64,000 bases of DNA from DLAJ01 sp023663615 (GTDB lineage Bacteria; Bacillota; Clostridia; Lachnospirales; Lachnospiraceae): the NCBI GenBank assembly GCA_023663615.1, contig JAMPHA010000007.1, forward strand, positions 1 to 64,000, given 5' to 3'. How positions within the stretch are numbered: position 1 is the first letter of the stretch; every line of letters starts with the position of its first letter. Below are positions 26,057-34,084 of this stretch, piece after piece. A program made the position numbers and the translations under genes. Below the pieces are notes generated by a model. The model saw only the letters and a list, made by a program, of their open reading frames with translations. It did no database searches and was not told the DNA's origin.

Positions 26057-26926
26057 ATGAGAGACTATGTGATCGCAACAGAAAGTAACGCGGATTTGGA
26101 GGCGGCGTATGTAAAAGAGCATGACATCTGTGTCATACCGCACTATTACACGCTGGACGACGACATGTACGGCGAGGAGAAGGAGCTGACGCCGCACGAA
26201 TTTTATGATGAGATGCGCGCGGGCAAAAAGGCGGGAACGATGGCGAGCAATCCGGCGGTGATCTTGGACCGCTTTGAAAAAATTGCGAATGACGGGAAAG
26301 ATATTTTGTTCATCAGTTTTTCTTCCGCGTTAAGCTCCGGCATCAACAATATCAAAAACGGCGCTGACGAAGTGATGGAAGCGCATCCGGAAATGAAGAT
26401 CGAGGTGATCGACACGCTGTCGGCTTCTGCGGGCGAGGCGATGATGATCCGCAAGGCGGTTGAAATGCGCGCGCAGGGAAAGAGCATGGACGAGACAGCG
26501 GCATGGGTGAGGGAAAATGTCAAATATCTGTGTGCGCTTTTTACGGTGGAAGATTTACAGTATCTCTACCGCGGCGGACGCCTGAGCAGATCGTCCGCAA
26601 TCTTAGGCGGCATGATCAATATCAAACCGGTCCTGCATATCAATGACGAAGGAAAGCTTGTGCCGCTTGAGAAAGTCCGGGGACGCAAAAAATCATTGGC
26701 AGTCCTTTTGGACCGCATGGAAGAACAGATCGGTTCTTTCCGCGACAGGCAGATCATGCCCTCCGTTATTCACGGGGACTGCGAGGAGGATGCCAATGCG
26801 GTCGCACAGCAGATGAAAGAGCGTTTCGGTTTTGCGGATGTGCATGTTTCGCAGATCGGACCGAGCATCGGCGCGCATTCCGGTCCGGGAACGATCGGAT
26901 TGCTCTTTCTGGGAGAAAAACGCTGA
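26057..26926 (+). CDS. DegV family fatty-acid-binding protein
   Basis: 289 residues. The N-terminal domain has VIATESNADLE, TSNPA-like TMASNPAVI, then FISFSSALSSGINNIKNGA (Ser cluster that holds the carboxylate). The second domain has YLYRGGRLSRSSAILGGMINIKPVL and ends HSGPGTIGLLFLG, both hallmarks of DegV/FakB. These proteins present bound fatty acid to the FakA kinase for phospholipid synthesis; no fakA is in the window. AGGAGG lies just before the ATG. Confidence 0.92.
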   Translation: MRDYVIATESNADLEAAYVKEHDICVIPHYYTLDDDMYGEEKELTPHEFYDEMRAGKKAGTMASNPAVILDRFEKIANDGKDILFISFSSALSSGINNIKNGADEVMEAHPEMKIEVIDTLSASAGEAMMIRKAVEMRAQGKSMDETAAWVRENVKYLCALFTVEDLQYLYRGGRLSRSSAILGGMINIKPVLHINDEGKLVPLEKVRGRKKSLAVLLDRMEEQIGSFRDRQIMPSVIHGDCEEDANAVAQQMKERFGFADVHVSQIGPSIGAHSGPGTIGLLFLGEKR

Positions 26927-26957
26927 ACGCCGTTCAAGATCAAAACTAAAAATTTCC

Positions 26958-26987
26958 AACATATTTTTTTCGCCCAAGTTCATACTA
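26958..26987 (+). promoter_or_regulatory. Sigma-G/F-like promoter for the spore protein gene
   Basis: CATACTA at 26981-26987 equals the forespore -10 consensus, with ACATAT 17 nt upstream as a partial -35. It implies a leader of about 125 nt before ATG 27121. Confidence 0.6.
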
Positions 26988-27041
26988 AGACCAAGATAAG
27001 CGATACAAAACACTTTGATGTCGGTTCTCGAAAAAGAAACG

Positions 27042-27072
27042 TTCAGATAAGTGAGCGTATCACTTATCTGAA
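27042..27072 (+). other. Perfect hairpin in the spore-protein leader
   Basis: A 13-bp perfect stem, TTCAGATAAGTGA / TCACTTATCTGAA, loop GCGTA. No T-run follows, so it is not a standard terminator for the plus strand. It may stabilise the transcript or be a protein site. Confidence 0.7.
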
Positions 27073-27120
27073 AATAGAGGCCCATTGGGGGAAAAAAGGA
27101 AAAGTTGGAGGTGAAAAACA

Positions 27121-27318
27121 ATGGCAAACAGCAAGTCTAAGATGGAAGTTCCTGAGGCTAAGGCAGCGATGGATCGTTTCAAAACGGAGGTTGCTTCTGA
27201 GTTAGGTGTCAACCTGAAGGAAGGCTATAACGGCGACTTGACATCCAAGGAAGCTGGTTCTATCGGCGGTGAGATGGTAAGACGTATGATCAAGAAGCAG
27301 GAAGAGTCCATGAAATAA
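27121..27318 (+). CDS. Alpha/beta-type small acid-soluble spore protein
   Basis: 65 residues, full length for the family. VPEAKAAMDRFKTEVASELG leads into the GPR protease cleavage region (TEVASELGV, cleavage within) and NLKEGYNGDLTSKEAGSIGG, the most conserved DNA-contact block. It coats and straightens spore DNA into an A-like form and protects it from UV and peroxide, then is degraded on germination. GGAGG precedes the ATG by 9 nt. Its presence shows the organism descends from spore formers. Confidence 0.95.
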   Translation: MANSKSKMEVPEAKAAMDRFKTEVASELGVNLKEGYNGDLTSKEAGSIGGEMVRRMIKKQEESMK

Positions 27319-27362
27319 GCCGCGCACAAAACGCGTTGACAGAATGAACATGGAGTGATCCG

Positions 27363-27390
27363 GGCGCCCCGAATTTTCGGGGCGCCTTTT
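27363..27390 (+). terminator. Rho-independent terminator of the spore protein gene
   Basis: GGCGCCCCGAA / TTCGGGGCGCC stem of up to 11 bp with a TTTT tail. Confidence 0.85.
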
Positions 27391-27410
27391 GCGCCGTATG
27401 GACTTCGGGT

Positions 27411-27447
27411 GCCGAAAGCCCTGCGGTCTGCCGGATAACGTTGATAA
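27411..27447. repeat. Shared intergenic motif, copy 1
   Basis: About 30 of 36 aligned bases match 62597-62632, including an identical TAACGTTGATAA end. In the 338-nt gap 27319-27655 there is otherwise one terminator, one promoter and an AAAAATC/GATTTTT hairpin near 27580-27596. Confidence 0.55.
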
Positions 27448-27501
27448 ACAGAACCTTTGGCGTCCGGGTGCCGGGGGTCTGCCGCATCCCCGAAACAATT
27501 C

Positions 27502-27530
27502 TTGTCATAAAGAGCTAAAATGAGTATAAT
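27502..27530 (+). promoter_or_regulatory. Sigma-A promoter for the ABC import genes
   Basis: TTGTCA, 17-nt spacer, TATAAT. Transcription would start about 120 nt before the lipoprotein gene. Confidence 0.8.
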
Positions 27531-27655
27531 TGTGTCATGTGAATGAAAAAACATACGCGGGAAACGGCGGAAAGTGTAAAAAATCAAAGATTTTTCAATC
27601 GCGGATTTGTGCCGGCGCCAGACTCGCAGGTTATGAGAAAGGCATGGTTGTTAAA

Positions 27656-28708
27656 ATGAAAAAACGGATGGCATGGCTGCTTGCGGGATTGCTTCTTTTA
27701 AGCGCACTGACAGGATGCGGAAATGAGAAAGAGGACCGCGCGCCGGGTGATGCGCAGCAGACCCGGGAGGATACGCTGCCGGGGGATGGCGGACAGCAGG
27801 AGGACGGCACGCGGGCGCTGGTCCGCGTCGGCTCCTTAAAAGGTCCCACATCTATGGGACTGGTGTGGCTGATGGACAGGCAGGAGCAGGGGCTTGCGCA
27901 GAATGAATATACCTTTACGATGGAAGCAACGGCGGATATGCTGCTTCCGAAAGTCATTTCCGGCGAGCTGGATCTGGTGCTCGTGCCGGCGAATGTCGCA
28001 TCCGTGCTGTACCATAAAACGGAGGGCGGCGTGTCGGTCATCGACATCAACACGCTCGGCGTACTCTATCTGGTGTCGGCGGATCAAAGCGTTTCCGAAA
28101 TGGAGGACTTAAAAGGGCGGACGATTTATCTGACCGGCATGGGGACAACGCCCGATTTTGTGCTGCAATATCTGCTTGCCGAGAACGGGATCGCGCTCTC
28201 GGACGTGACGCTGGAGTATAAGGCGGAGGCGGCGGAGGTTGCCGCTTATCTTGCGGAGAATCCGGAGGCGGTCGGACTTCTGCCCCAGCCCTATGTGACG
28301 GCGCTTTCCATACAAAATCCTGACATTGTGCCGGTACTGGATACGACTGCGGAGTGGGAAAAGGTGCAGGGGGAATCCGGCGGTATGCTTGTCACGGGCG
28401 TGACGGTCGTGCGGAATGAATTTTTGGCGGCGCATCCCGACGCGGTCGCGGCATTTTTGGAGGAACACAGCGAATCTGCGGATTACGCGAATGAGAATGT
28501 GTCCGGGGCGGCTGCGCTTGTGGAGCATTTCGGTATCGTGGAAAAAGCGGCGGTAGCCGAAAAGGCGCTGCCATATTGCAACATCACCTGCATGACGGGG
28601 GAGGAGATGCGGTCGGCGCTGTCCGGCTATCTGACCGTGCTTTCGGGATTTGACGCTTCGTTTATCGGCGGCGGCGTCCCGGAGGATGCGTTTTATTATC
28701 TTCCGTAA
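27656..28708 (+). CDS. NMT1/SsuA-type substrate-binding lipoprotein
   Basis: ATG 27656 is chosen; AGAAAGG ends 13 nt upstream, a distance used by several genes here. The 350-residue product begins MKKRMAWLLAG and has lipobox LTGC with Cys at about residue 20. It then shows VRVGSLKGPTSMGLVWLMD, ELDLVLVPANVASVLY, DLKGRTIYLTGMGTTPD and AVGLLPQPYVTAL. This is the two-lobe fold for aromatic, sulfonate or thiamine-precursor ligands. It is anchored outside the membrane and feeds the fused transporter 30 nt downstream. The ligand is unknown. Confidence 0.85.
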   Translation: MKKRMAWLLAGLLLLSALTGCGNEKEDRAPGDAQQTREDTLPGDGGQQEDGTRALVRVGSLKGPTSMGLVWLMDRQEQGLAQNEYTFTMEATADMLLPKVISGELDLVLVPANVASVLYHKTEGGVSVIDINTLGVLYLVSADQSVSEMEDLKGRTIYLTGMGTTPDFVLQYLLAENGIALSDVTLEYKAEAAEVAAYLAENPEAVGLLPQPYVTALSIQNPDIVPVLDTTAEWEKVQGESGGMLVTGVTVVRNEFLAAHPDAVAAFLEEHSESADYANENVSGAAALVEHFGIVEKAAVAEKALPYCNITCMTGEEMRSALSGYLTVLSGFDASFIGGGVPEDAFYYLP

Positions 28709-28738
28709 GCCGATGCTTTAGAAAGGCATATTGATTTC

Positions 28739-30103
28739 ATGAAAAAAACAATTTCCCGTGCGGCGGTCATCCTGTTCTGGCTGACCGTCTGGCAGGCCGC
28801 CGCCGTCCGGGTCGATAACCGTATATTGCTTGCCGGACCGATCGAGGTTTGCGCGCGGCTTGGAGAAGAGCTGCGGCAGACTTCCTTTTACGCCTCCGTG
28901 GCGGGTTCACTCGCGCGTATCATGGCGGGGTTCGGGATCGGTATGGCTGCGGGCGTCGCGATCGGGGCGTGCGCGTTTTTTTGGCGCGCGTTAAAGCAAT
29001 TGCTGGAGCCGGTCGTTTTGGCAATGAAATCTGTTCCGGTTGCCGCGTTTGTGATTTTGGTTCTGATCTGGAGCGGTTCCAAAAACCTGGCGGTTCCGAT
29101 TTCTTTTCTCGTTGTCTTTCCCTATTTTTATATTCATACGCTCACCGGGCTTGCCGAGACGGACCGTGATCAGCTTGCGTTTGCACGTGTGTGCGGCATG
29201 AGGCGTCTCAACAGGCTTTTGTACGTGTATCGTCCGGCGCTCGCGCCGTATCTGCTCAGCGCGGCGCGCGTTACGGTCGGCATGGGCTTTAAGTCCGGCA
29301 TCGCGGCGGAGGTAATCGGCATTCCGGAGCCTGCGATCGGCACGAGGCTCTACATGTCCAAGGTCTATCTGGACACGGCGGGCGTGCTGGCGTGGACGGT
29401 CGTTGTGGTGCTGCTCAGCTTCCTGTGCGAAAAAATCATGCTCTTTTTACTGCGGGCGCTTTTTACGATGCACGGTAAGCCGCTGCCGGGGCGGATAAAG
29501 AGCGGCGTGAAAGCGTATGCAAGGCAGGATGCGCAGGGCGTCACGATCCCCGCCATGCGAAAGACCTATCAGGGAAAAACCGTCGTCGATCTGCCGGGGA
29601 TGCGCATACAAAAAGGCGGGCGGATCGCCCTTGCGGGAGAATCGGGAAGCGGTAAGACAACGTGGCTTAAGCTGGTGATGGGACTTGTACAGCCGGACGG
29701 GGAGACGGCGGAATGTGCACCGCCGCGCATTGCGCCCGCCTTTCAGGAGGATTGTCTTTTTATGACGGAGACGGCGGCGGACAATGTGCGCATGGTCTGT
29801 GACGCGCGGGATGCGGGGCGGATACGGGACTGTCTGGAACAAATCCTTCCGGCAGGCGTATCCGGTCGGTGCGTATCGGAATTAAGCGGCGGTATGTGCA
29901 GGAGAGTCGCGGTTGCGCGCGCCGTGCTGGCAGGCGGCGATCTTATTCTTTTAGACGAACCGTTTCGCGGATTGGACGCGGAAAATAAAAAAAAGCTGGC
30001 GGCTTTCATCCTGCAAAATCAGGCGGACAGGGTGTTGATCTTTACGGCGCACGACGAGGCGGAGGCGGCGCTTCTGGAACCGGAAAAAACGGTCGCTCTG
30101 TGA
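28739..30103 (+). CDS. Fused ABC permease-ATPase importer
   Basis: 454 residues in one chain. Residues 1 to about 245 are an SsuC-type permease: five or six spans with the coupling motif DRDQLAFARVCGMRRLNRLLYV near 140-160 and a GFKSGIAAEVIG segment. Residues about 255-454 are a compact ABC ATPase with GESGSGKTTWLK (Walker A, about 299), a Q-loop FQEDCLF, signature ELSGGMCRRVAVARAVL, Walker B LILLDEPFRG and switch His (FTAHDEAEA). Importers of this type normally use separate genes. Homodimerisation would give the full transporter. AGAAAGG lies 12 nt before ATG. Confidence 0.88.
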   Translation: MKKTISRAAVILFWLTVWQAAAVRVDNRILLAGPIEVCARLGEELRQTSFYASVAGSLARIMAGFGIGMAAGVAIGACAFFWRALKQLLEPVVLAMKSVPVAAFVILVLIWSGSKNLAVPISFLVVFPYFYIHTLTGLAETDRDQLAFARVCGMRRLNRLLYVYRPALAPYLLSAARVTVGMGFKSGIAAEVIGIPEPAIGTRLYMSKVYLDTAGVLAWTVVVVLLSFLCEKIMLFLLRALFTMHGKPLPGRIKSGVKAYARQDAQGVTIPAMRKTYQGKTVVDLPGMRIQKGGRIALAGESGSGKTTWLKLVMGLVQPDGETAECAPPRIAPAFQEDCLFMTETAADNVRMVCDARDAGRIRDCLEQILPAGVSGRCVSELSGGMCRRVAVARAVLAGGDLILLDEPFRGLDAENKKKLAAFILQNQADRVLIFTAHDEAEAALLEPEKTVAL

Positions 30104-30144
30104 ACGGAAAAGGCTGCCGCAGAGAACAATCCGTTTTGCATGGC

Positions 30145-30173
30145 TTGACTTTATAAAATTTTTAGATTATGAT
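30145..30173 (+). promoter_or_regulatory. Sigma-A promoter for the small lipoprotein locus
   Basis: TTGACT, 17-nt spacer, TATGAT; 66 nt before the ATG at 30239. Confidence 0.8.
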
Positions 30174-30238
30174 AGAGACGTTTGAGCGCTTCCGGCGCTC
30201 GGACGGATACCATAGGAAACTTGAGGAGGGTAAAGTAC

Positions 30239-30437
30239 ATGAAGAAGAAACTGGCAAGAGCGGGCAGCGGTCGCAGCAATGATGATGATGGTAGCGCTGA
30301 GTGCCGTAGGATGCGGTAAGAAGGTTGAGTGTGATTTCTGCGGAGAAATGAAGAAGTGCAAGACCGAGACATTCTTTGGCGAGGAGATCCATTACTGCAG
30401 CGATTGCGAAGCGGAGATTAACGCTTTGTTCCAGTAA
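30239..30437 (+). pseudogene. Small zinc-ribbon lipoprotein gene split by a one-base frameshift
   Basis: ATG 30239 follows GAGGAGGG and reads MKKKLARAG, ending at a stop after 27 codons. The +1 frame from about 30264 reads AAVAAMMMMVALSAVGCGKK, then VECDFCGEMKKCK and HYCSDCEAEINALFQ. Removing one G of the GGG run 30262-30264 joins them into a 65-residue lipoprotein with lipobox SAVGC and two CxxC pairs. Translation could still begin at the ATG cluster 30279-30290, giving 52 residues or fewer, but without an obvious ribosome site. Strong promoter and terminator suggest recent inactivation, phase variation or a sequencing error. Confidence 0.75.
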
Positions 30438-30490
30438 TCCAACGCGGGATTCCGGAATGAAAAGGAAAAGAAGAATCCAGATCAGAGAGA

Positions 30491-30523
30491 GGCAGCGGAC
30501 GGAAACGGCCGCTGCCTTTTTTT
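30491..30523 (+). terminator. Rho-independent terminator
   Basis: GGCAGCGG / CCGCTGCC stem, 10-nt loop, seven T. Confidence 0.9.
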
Positions 30524-30639
30524 GCGCGGCAGGCAGAGAAGCAAAGTGTTTCCGGAGCCGTTATCGTGCTTGCACGAGCGGAGGCACAGGAAAATCTGCG
30601 CCGCGCTTTTGTACCGCGCTTTTGTACTGAAAAAAATAC

Positions 30640-30668
30640 TGGTCTTTTCAGGAAAACTATGCTATACT
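30640..30668 (+). promoter_or_regulatory. Promoter of the tig operon
   Basis: TGGTCT, 17 nt, TATACT with extended TGC. Just before it a 14-bp direct repeat (CCGCGCTTTTGTA twice) lies at about 30600-30627. Confidence 0.55.
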
Positions 30669-30729
30669 TTTACAATGACTATGCGTATGGGGTTAGATGC
30701 CCAGCGGTATGAAGGAGGAAAAACGCAAA

Positions 30730-32016
30730 ATGAGTTTACAGGTTGAAAAACTGGAGAAAAATATGGCAAAACTTACGATCGAGGTTTCTGCGGAGGAATT
30801 GGGCAAAGCGATTGAATCCGCATACCAGAAGACGAAGAATAAAGTCAGCATTCCGGGATTCCGTAAGGGCAAGGTTCCCCGTAAAATGATAGAGCAGATG
30901 TACGGCAAGGGCGTGTTTTATGAGGACGCCGCCAACGAGTTGATCCCGCAGGCATATGCGGAGGCGCTGGAGGAGTGCGGGGAGGAGATCGTTTCCCAGC
31001 CGTCCATTGAAGTGACACAGATCGAGGAGGGCAAGCCTTTTATTTTTACGGCAGCCGTTGCATTAAAGCCGGAGGTTTCCCTCGGTAAATATAAAGGCGT
31101 ACAGATCGAGAAGATTTCCACCGAGGTAACGGACGAGGAGATCGACGCTAAGATCAATGAAGAGAGAGAGAGCAATGCGCGTGAGATCACGGTGGAAGAC
31201 CGTGCAGTTAAGGACGGCGATATGACGGTCCTTGATTTTGAAGGATTTGTGGACGGCGTGGCGTTTGCGGGCGGCAAGGGTGAGAACTATCCGCTGACGA
31301 TCGGTTCCGGCGCGTTTATTCCGGGCTTTGAGGAGCAGCTGATCGGTGCAGAATTAAATAAAGAGATCGAAGTGAACGTGACGTTCCCGGAGGATTATCA
31401 GGCGGAGGAACTCAAGGGCAAGGCTGCCGTATTCAAGTGCACGGTCAAGGAAATCAAGGAAAAAGAACTTCCCGATCTGGATGATGAGTTCGCAAGCGAG
31501 GTTTCCGAATTTGAGACCATGGCGGAGTACAGGGAAGATGTAAAGAAGAACCTGGCAGAGAAGAAGGAAACCGAGGCAAAGGATAAGAAGGAGGAGGCGG
31601 TCATCGAGGCGATCATCGCGGACGCCAAGATGGATATTCCCGATCCGATGCTGGAGACGCAGCAGAGACAGATGGTGGAAGATTTTGCACAGCGCCTTTC
31701 CATGCAGGGACTGACGCTGGAGCAGTACTATCAGTTTACCGGTCTTGACGACGAAAAGATGTTAGAGCAGATCAAGCCGACCGCATTGAAGCGGATTCAG
31801 TCAAGACTCGTATTAGAGGCGGTCGCAAAGGCGGAAAATATGACGACGGACGATGCCGATTATGAGAAAGAAGTAGAACGGCTCGCCGAAATCTATCAGA
31901 TGGAAAAAGACAAGGTAAAAGAAATGCTCGGTGAGCGCGAGAAGAAGGAACTGATGCTTGACGTGCTCGTCAAGAAAGCGGTTGACTTTGTTGTAGAGAA
32001 AGCAAAGGAGAAATGA
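30730..32016 (+). CDS. tig: Trigger factor, ribosome-associated chaperone and prolyl isomerase
   Basis: ATG 30730 follows AAGGAGG. The 428-residue product is full length. The ribosome-docking loop GFRKGKVPRKM is at about 43-53, the FKBP-type PPIase domain (GDMTVLDFEGFVDGVAFAGG, FIPGFEEQLIGA) at about 155-240, and the helical chaperone arms follow. It binds nascent chains at the ribosome exit. Next to clpP-clpX as in most Firmicutes, so folding and degradation are co-expressed. Confidence 0.97.
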   Translation: MSLQVEKLEKNMAKLTIEVSAEELGKAIESAYQKTKNKVSIPGFRKGKVPRKMIEQMYGKGVFYEDAANELIPQAYAEALEECGEEIVSQPSIEVTQIEEGKPFIFTAAVALKPEVSLGKYKGVQIEKISTEVTDEEIDAKINEERESNAREITVEDRAVKDGDMTVLDFEGFVDGVAFAGGKGENYPLTIGSGAFIPGFEEQLIGAELNKEIEVNVTFPEDYQAEELKGKAAVFKCTVKEIKEKELPDLDDEFASEVSEFETMAEYREDVKKNLAEKKETEAKDKKEEAVIEAIIADAKMDIPDPMLETQQRQMVEDFAQRLSMQGLTLEQYYQFTGLDDEKMLEQIKPTALKRIQSRLVLEAVAKAENMTTDDADYEKEVERLAEIYQMEKDKVKEMLGEREKKELMLDVLVKKAVDFVVEKAKEK

Positions 32017-32068
32017 CGCAGATTCCTAATATTATGAGGGGAAATCATATTATAAGGAGGTATGACCA

Positions 32069-32668
32069 ATGAGCCTGGTGCCATATGTCATCGAACAGAC
32101 AAGCCGTGGGGAGCGTTCCTACGACATTTACTCAAGATTATTAAAGGAGCGGATCATTTTTTTGGGAGAGGAAGTCAACGATACTTCCGCCAGCATTGTC
32201 GTAGCGCAGCTGCTGTTCCTTGAGGCAGAAGATCCGGATAAGGACATTCACCTCTACATCAACAGTCCGGGCGGCTCCGTGACCGCCGGAATGGCGATCT
32301 ACGATACGATGCAGTATATCAAATGCGACGTGTCTACCATGTGCATCGGCATGGCGGCGAGCATGGGCGCATTCCTGCTCGCGGGCGGTGCAAAGGGGAA
32401 GCGTCTGGCGCTGCCGAATGCGGAGATCATGATCCACCAGCCGCTGGGAGGTGCACAGGGACAGGCGACGGAGATCGAGATTGCGGCAAAGCATATGCAG
32501 CGCACCAAGGAAAAGCTGAACAGGCTCTTAGCGGCGAATACCGGCAAACCCTATGAGGAGATTGTTGCGGATACCGAGAGAGATAACTGGAAGACCGCAG
32601 AGGAAGCGAAGGAATACGGTCTGATTGACGAGGTCATGGAGAGAAGAGCCGATTCCACGGAGGAGTAA
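32069..32668 (+). CDS. clpP: ATP-dependent Clp protease proteolytic subunit
   Basis: 199 residues. Catalytic triad Ser98 (GMAASMGA), His123 (IMIHQP) and Asp172 (TERDNW) at the canonical positions. SIVVAQLLFLEAEDP and YINSPGGSVTAGMAIYD complete the signature. Fourteen subunits form the barrel that ClpX opens. AAGGAGG sits 8 nt before the ATG, 52 nt after tig. Confidence 0.98.
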   Translation: MSLVPYVIEQTSRGERSYDIYSRLLKERIIFLGEEVNDTSASIVVAQLLFLEAEDPDKDIHLYINSPGGSVTAGMAIYDTMQYIKCDVSTMCIGMAASMGAFLLAGGAKGKRLALPNAEIMIHQPLGGAQGQATEIEIAAKHMQRTKEKLNRLLAANTGKPYEEIVADTERDNWKTAEEAKEYGLIDEVMERRADSTEE

Positions 32669-32743
32669 CCAAAGCGGGAAGCCGGCAGTGACAGCGGCGG
32701 AACCATCATAGTATGTGTGAAAGGGCAGAGGGATCGTGTTGAT

Positions 32744-34048
32744 ATGGGTTCAAAAAATTCGGACGAAAAAAATATAAGATGTTCCTTTTGCGGCAAGACG
32801 CAGGGACAGGTGAAAAAGTTGATCGCAGGTCCGGCAGGGGTATTTATCTGCGATGAATGCGTGGATATTTGTGCAGACATCATCGAGGAAGAAGAGGAAG
32901 AAATGGAGGCCGTGCAGGCGGCGCCTGAGATCAACCTGATCAAACCGGTGGAGATCAAAAGATTTCTGGATGAATATGTCGTCGGACAGGAAGCAGCCAA
33001 AAAAGTATTGTCCGTGGCAGTCTATAACCATTTTAAGCGGGTGCTCGCGCCGGAGGATGAGGACGGCGTGGAACTGCAGAAGAGCAATATCATTATGATC
33101 GGACCGACCGGTTCGGGCAAGACCTATCTTGCCCAGACGTTGGCCAAGATTATCAACGTGCCGTTCGCGATCGCGGACGCTACGACGCTGACCGAGGCAG
33201 GCTATGTCGGAGAGGATGTGGAGAACATTCTCCTGAAGCTGATTCAGGCGGCGGATTATGAGGTTGAACGCGCACAGTACGGTATCATCTATATTGATGA
33301 GATCGACAAGATCACCAAAAAGAGTGAGAATGTGTCGATCACCCGCGACGTATCCGGCGAGGGCGTGCAGCAGGCGCTCTTAAAGATCATTGAGGGAACG
33401 GTTGCATCCGTGCCGCCGCAGGGCGGAAGAAAGCATCCGCATCAGGAGCTTTTGCAGATTGATACGACCAATATTCTTTTTATTTGCGGTGGAGCGTTTG
33501 ACGGATTGGAAAAGATTGTGGAAACGAGACTCGACCGGAAGTCCATCGGATTTAATGCGGAGATCGCGAGCAAATCCGAGAAAGAGATTGGTCAGCTTTT
33601 GCGGGAGGTGACGCCGCAGGATTTGATCAAGTTCGGTCTGATACCGGAGTTTATCGGACGTATGCCGATCAACGTTTCTTTGGATGGACTGGACGAGAAA
33701 GCCCTAAAGCGGATTCTGACGGAGCCGAAGAACGCATTGATCAAGCAATATCAGAAGCTGCTTGGTCTCGATCATGTCCGGCTTCGGTTTGAACCGGATG
33801 CGGTCGATGCGATCGCGCAGAAGGCAATGGAGCGGAAAACGGGCGCGAGGGGTCTTCGTTCCGTCATGGAAAATGCGATGATGGACGTTATGTTTGAAAT
33901 CCCGTCCGATGAATCCATAGAAGAATGCGTCATAACAAAAGAGGTTGTGGAAGGGAATTGTGAGCCGATGGTCATTCATGCGGGAGGACGCATTGAAGGC
34001 GGCGAGCGTAATGAGAATGATGAGATGAAAAAACGTCGCCCAAGCTAA
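32744..34048 (+). CDS. clpX: ATP-dependent Clp protease ATP-binding subunit ClpX
   Basis: ATG 32744 gives 434 residues; GTG 32717 is possible but less usual. The N-terminal C4 zinc-binding domain (CSFCGKTQ, CDECVDIC) is followed by Walker A GPTGSGKT (120-127), Walker B IIYIDEIDKI and the ClpP-docking IGF loop (RKSIGFNAE). Arg-finger and sensor-2 (GARGLRS) are present. It unfolds tagged proteins and feeds ClpP. Its stop codon lies in the loop of a terminator. Confidence 0.98.
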   Translation: MGSKNSDEKNIRCSFCGKTQGQVKKLIAGPAGVFICDECVDICADIIEEEEEEMEAVQAAPEINLIKPVEIKRFLDEYVVGQEAAKKVLSVAVYNHFKRVLAPEDEDGVELQKSNIIMIGPTGSGKTYLAQTLAKIINVPFAIADATTLTEAGYVGEDVENILLKLIQAADYEVERAQYGIIYIDEIDKITKKSENVSITRDVSGEGVQQALLKIIEGTVASVPPQGGRKHPHQELLQIDTTNILFICGGAFDGLEKIVETRLDRKSIGFNAEIASKSEKEIGQLLREVTPQDLIKFGLIPEFIGRMPINVSLDGLDEKALKRILTEPKNALIKQYQKLLGLDHVRLRFEPDAVDAIAQKAMERKTGARGLRSVMENAMMDVMFEIPSDESIEECVITKEVVEGNCEPMVIHAGGRIEGGERNENDEMKKRRPS

Positions 34049-34061
34049 GGCGGCGTTTTTT
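34028..34061 (+). terminator. Terminator overlapping the clpX stop codon
   Basis: 13-bp stem (AAAAAACGTCGCC / GGCGGCGTTTTTT, one G-T pair) with the TAA stop in the 8-nt loop. lon starts only 24 nt later, so read-through likely sets its level. Confidence 0.85.
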
Positions 34062-34084
34062 GCCTGACAAAAGGAGAAGCACAC

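Noticed and set aside
27531..27655. TPP riboswitch in the leader of the NMT1-type importer
   Set aside because: No CUGAGA or ACCUGAUC-type elements are present, so thiamine control is not supported.
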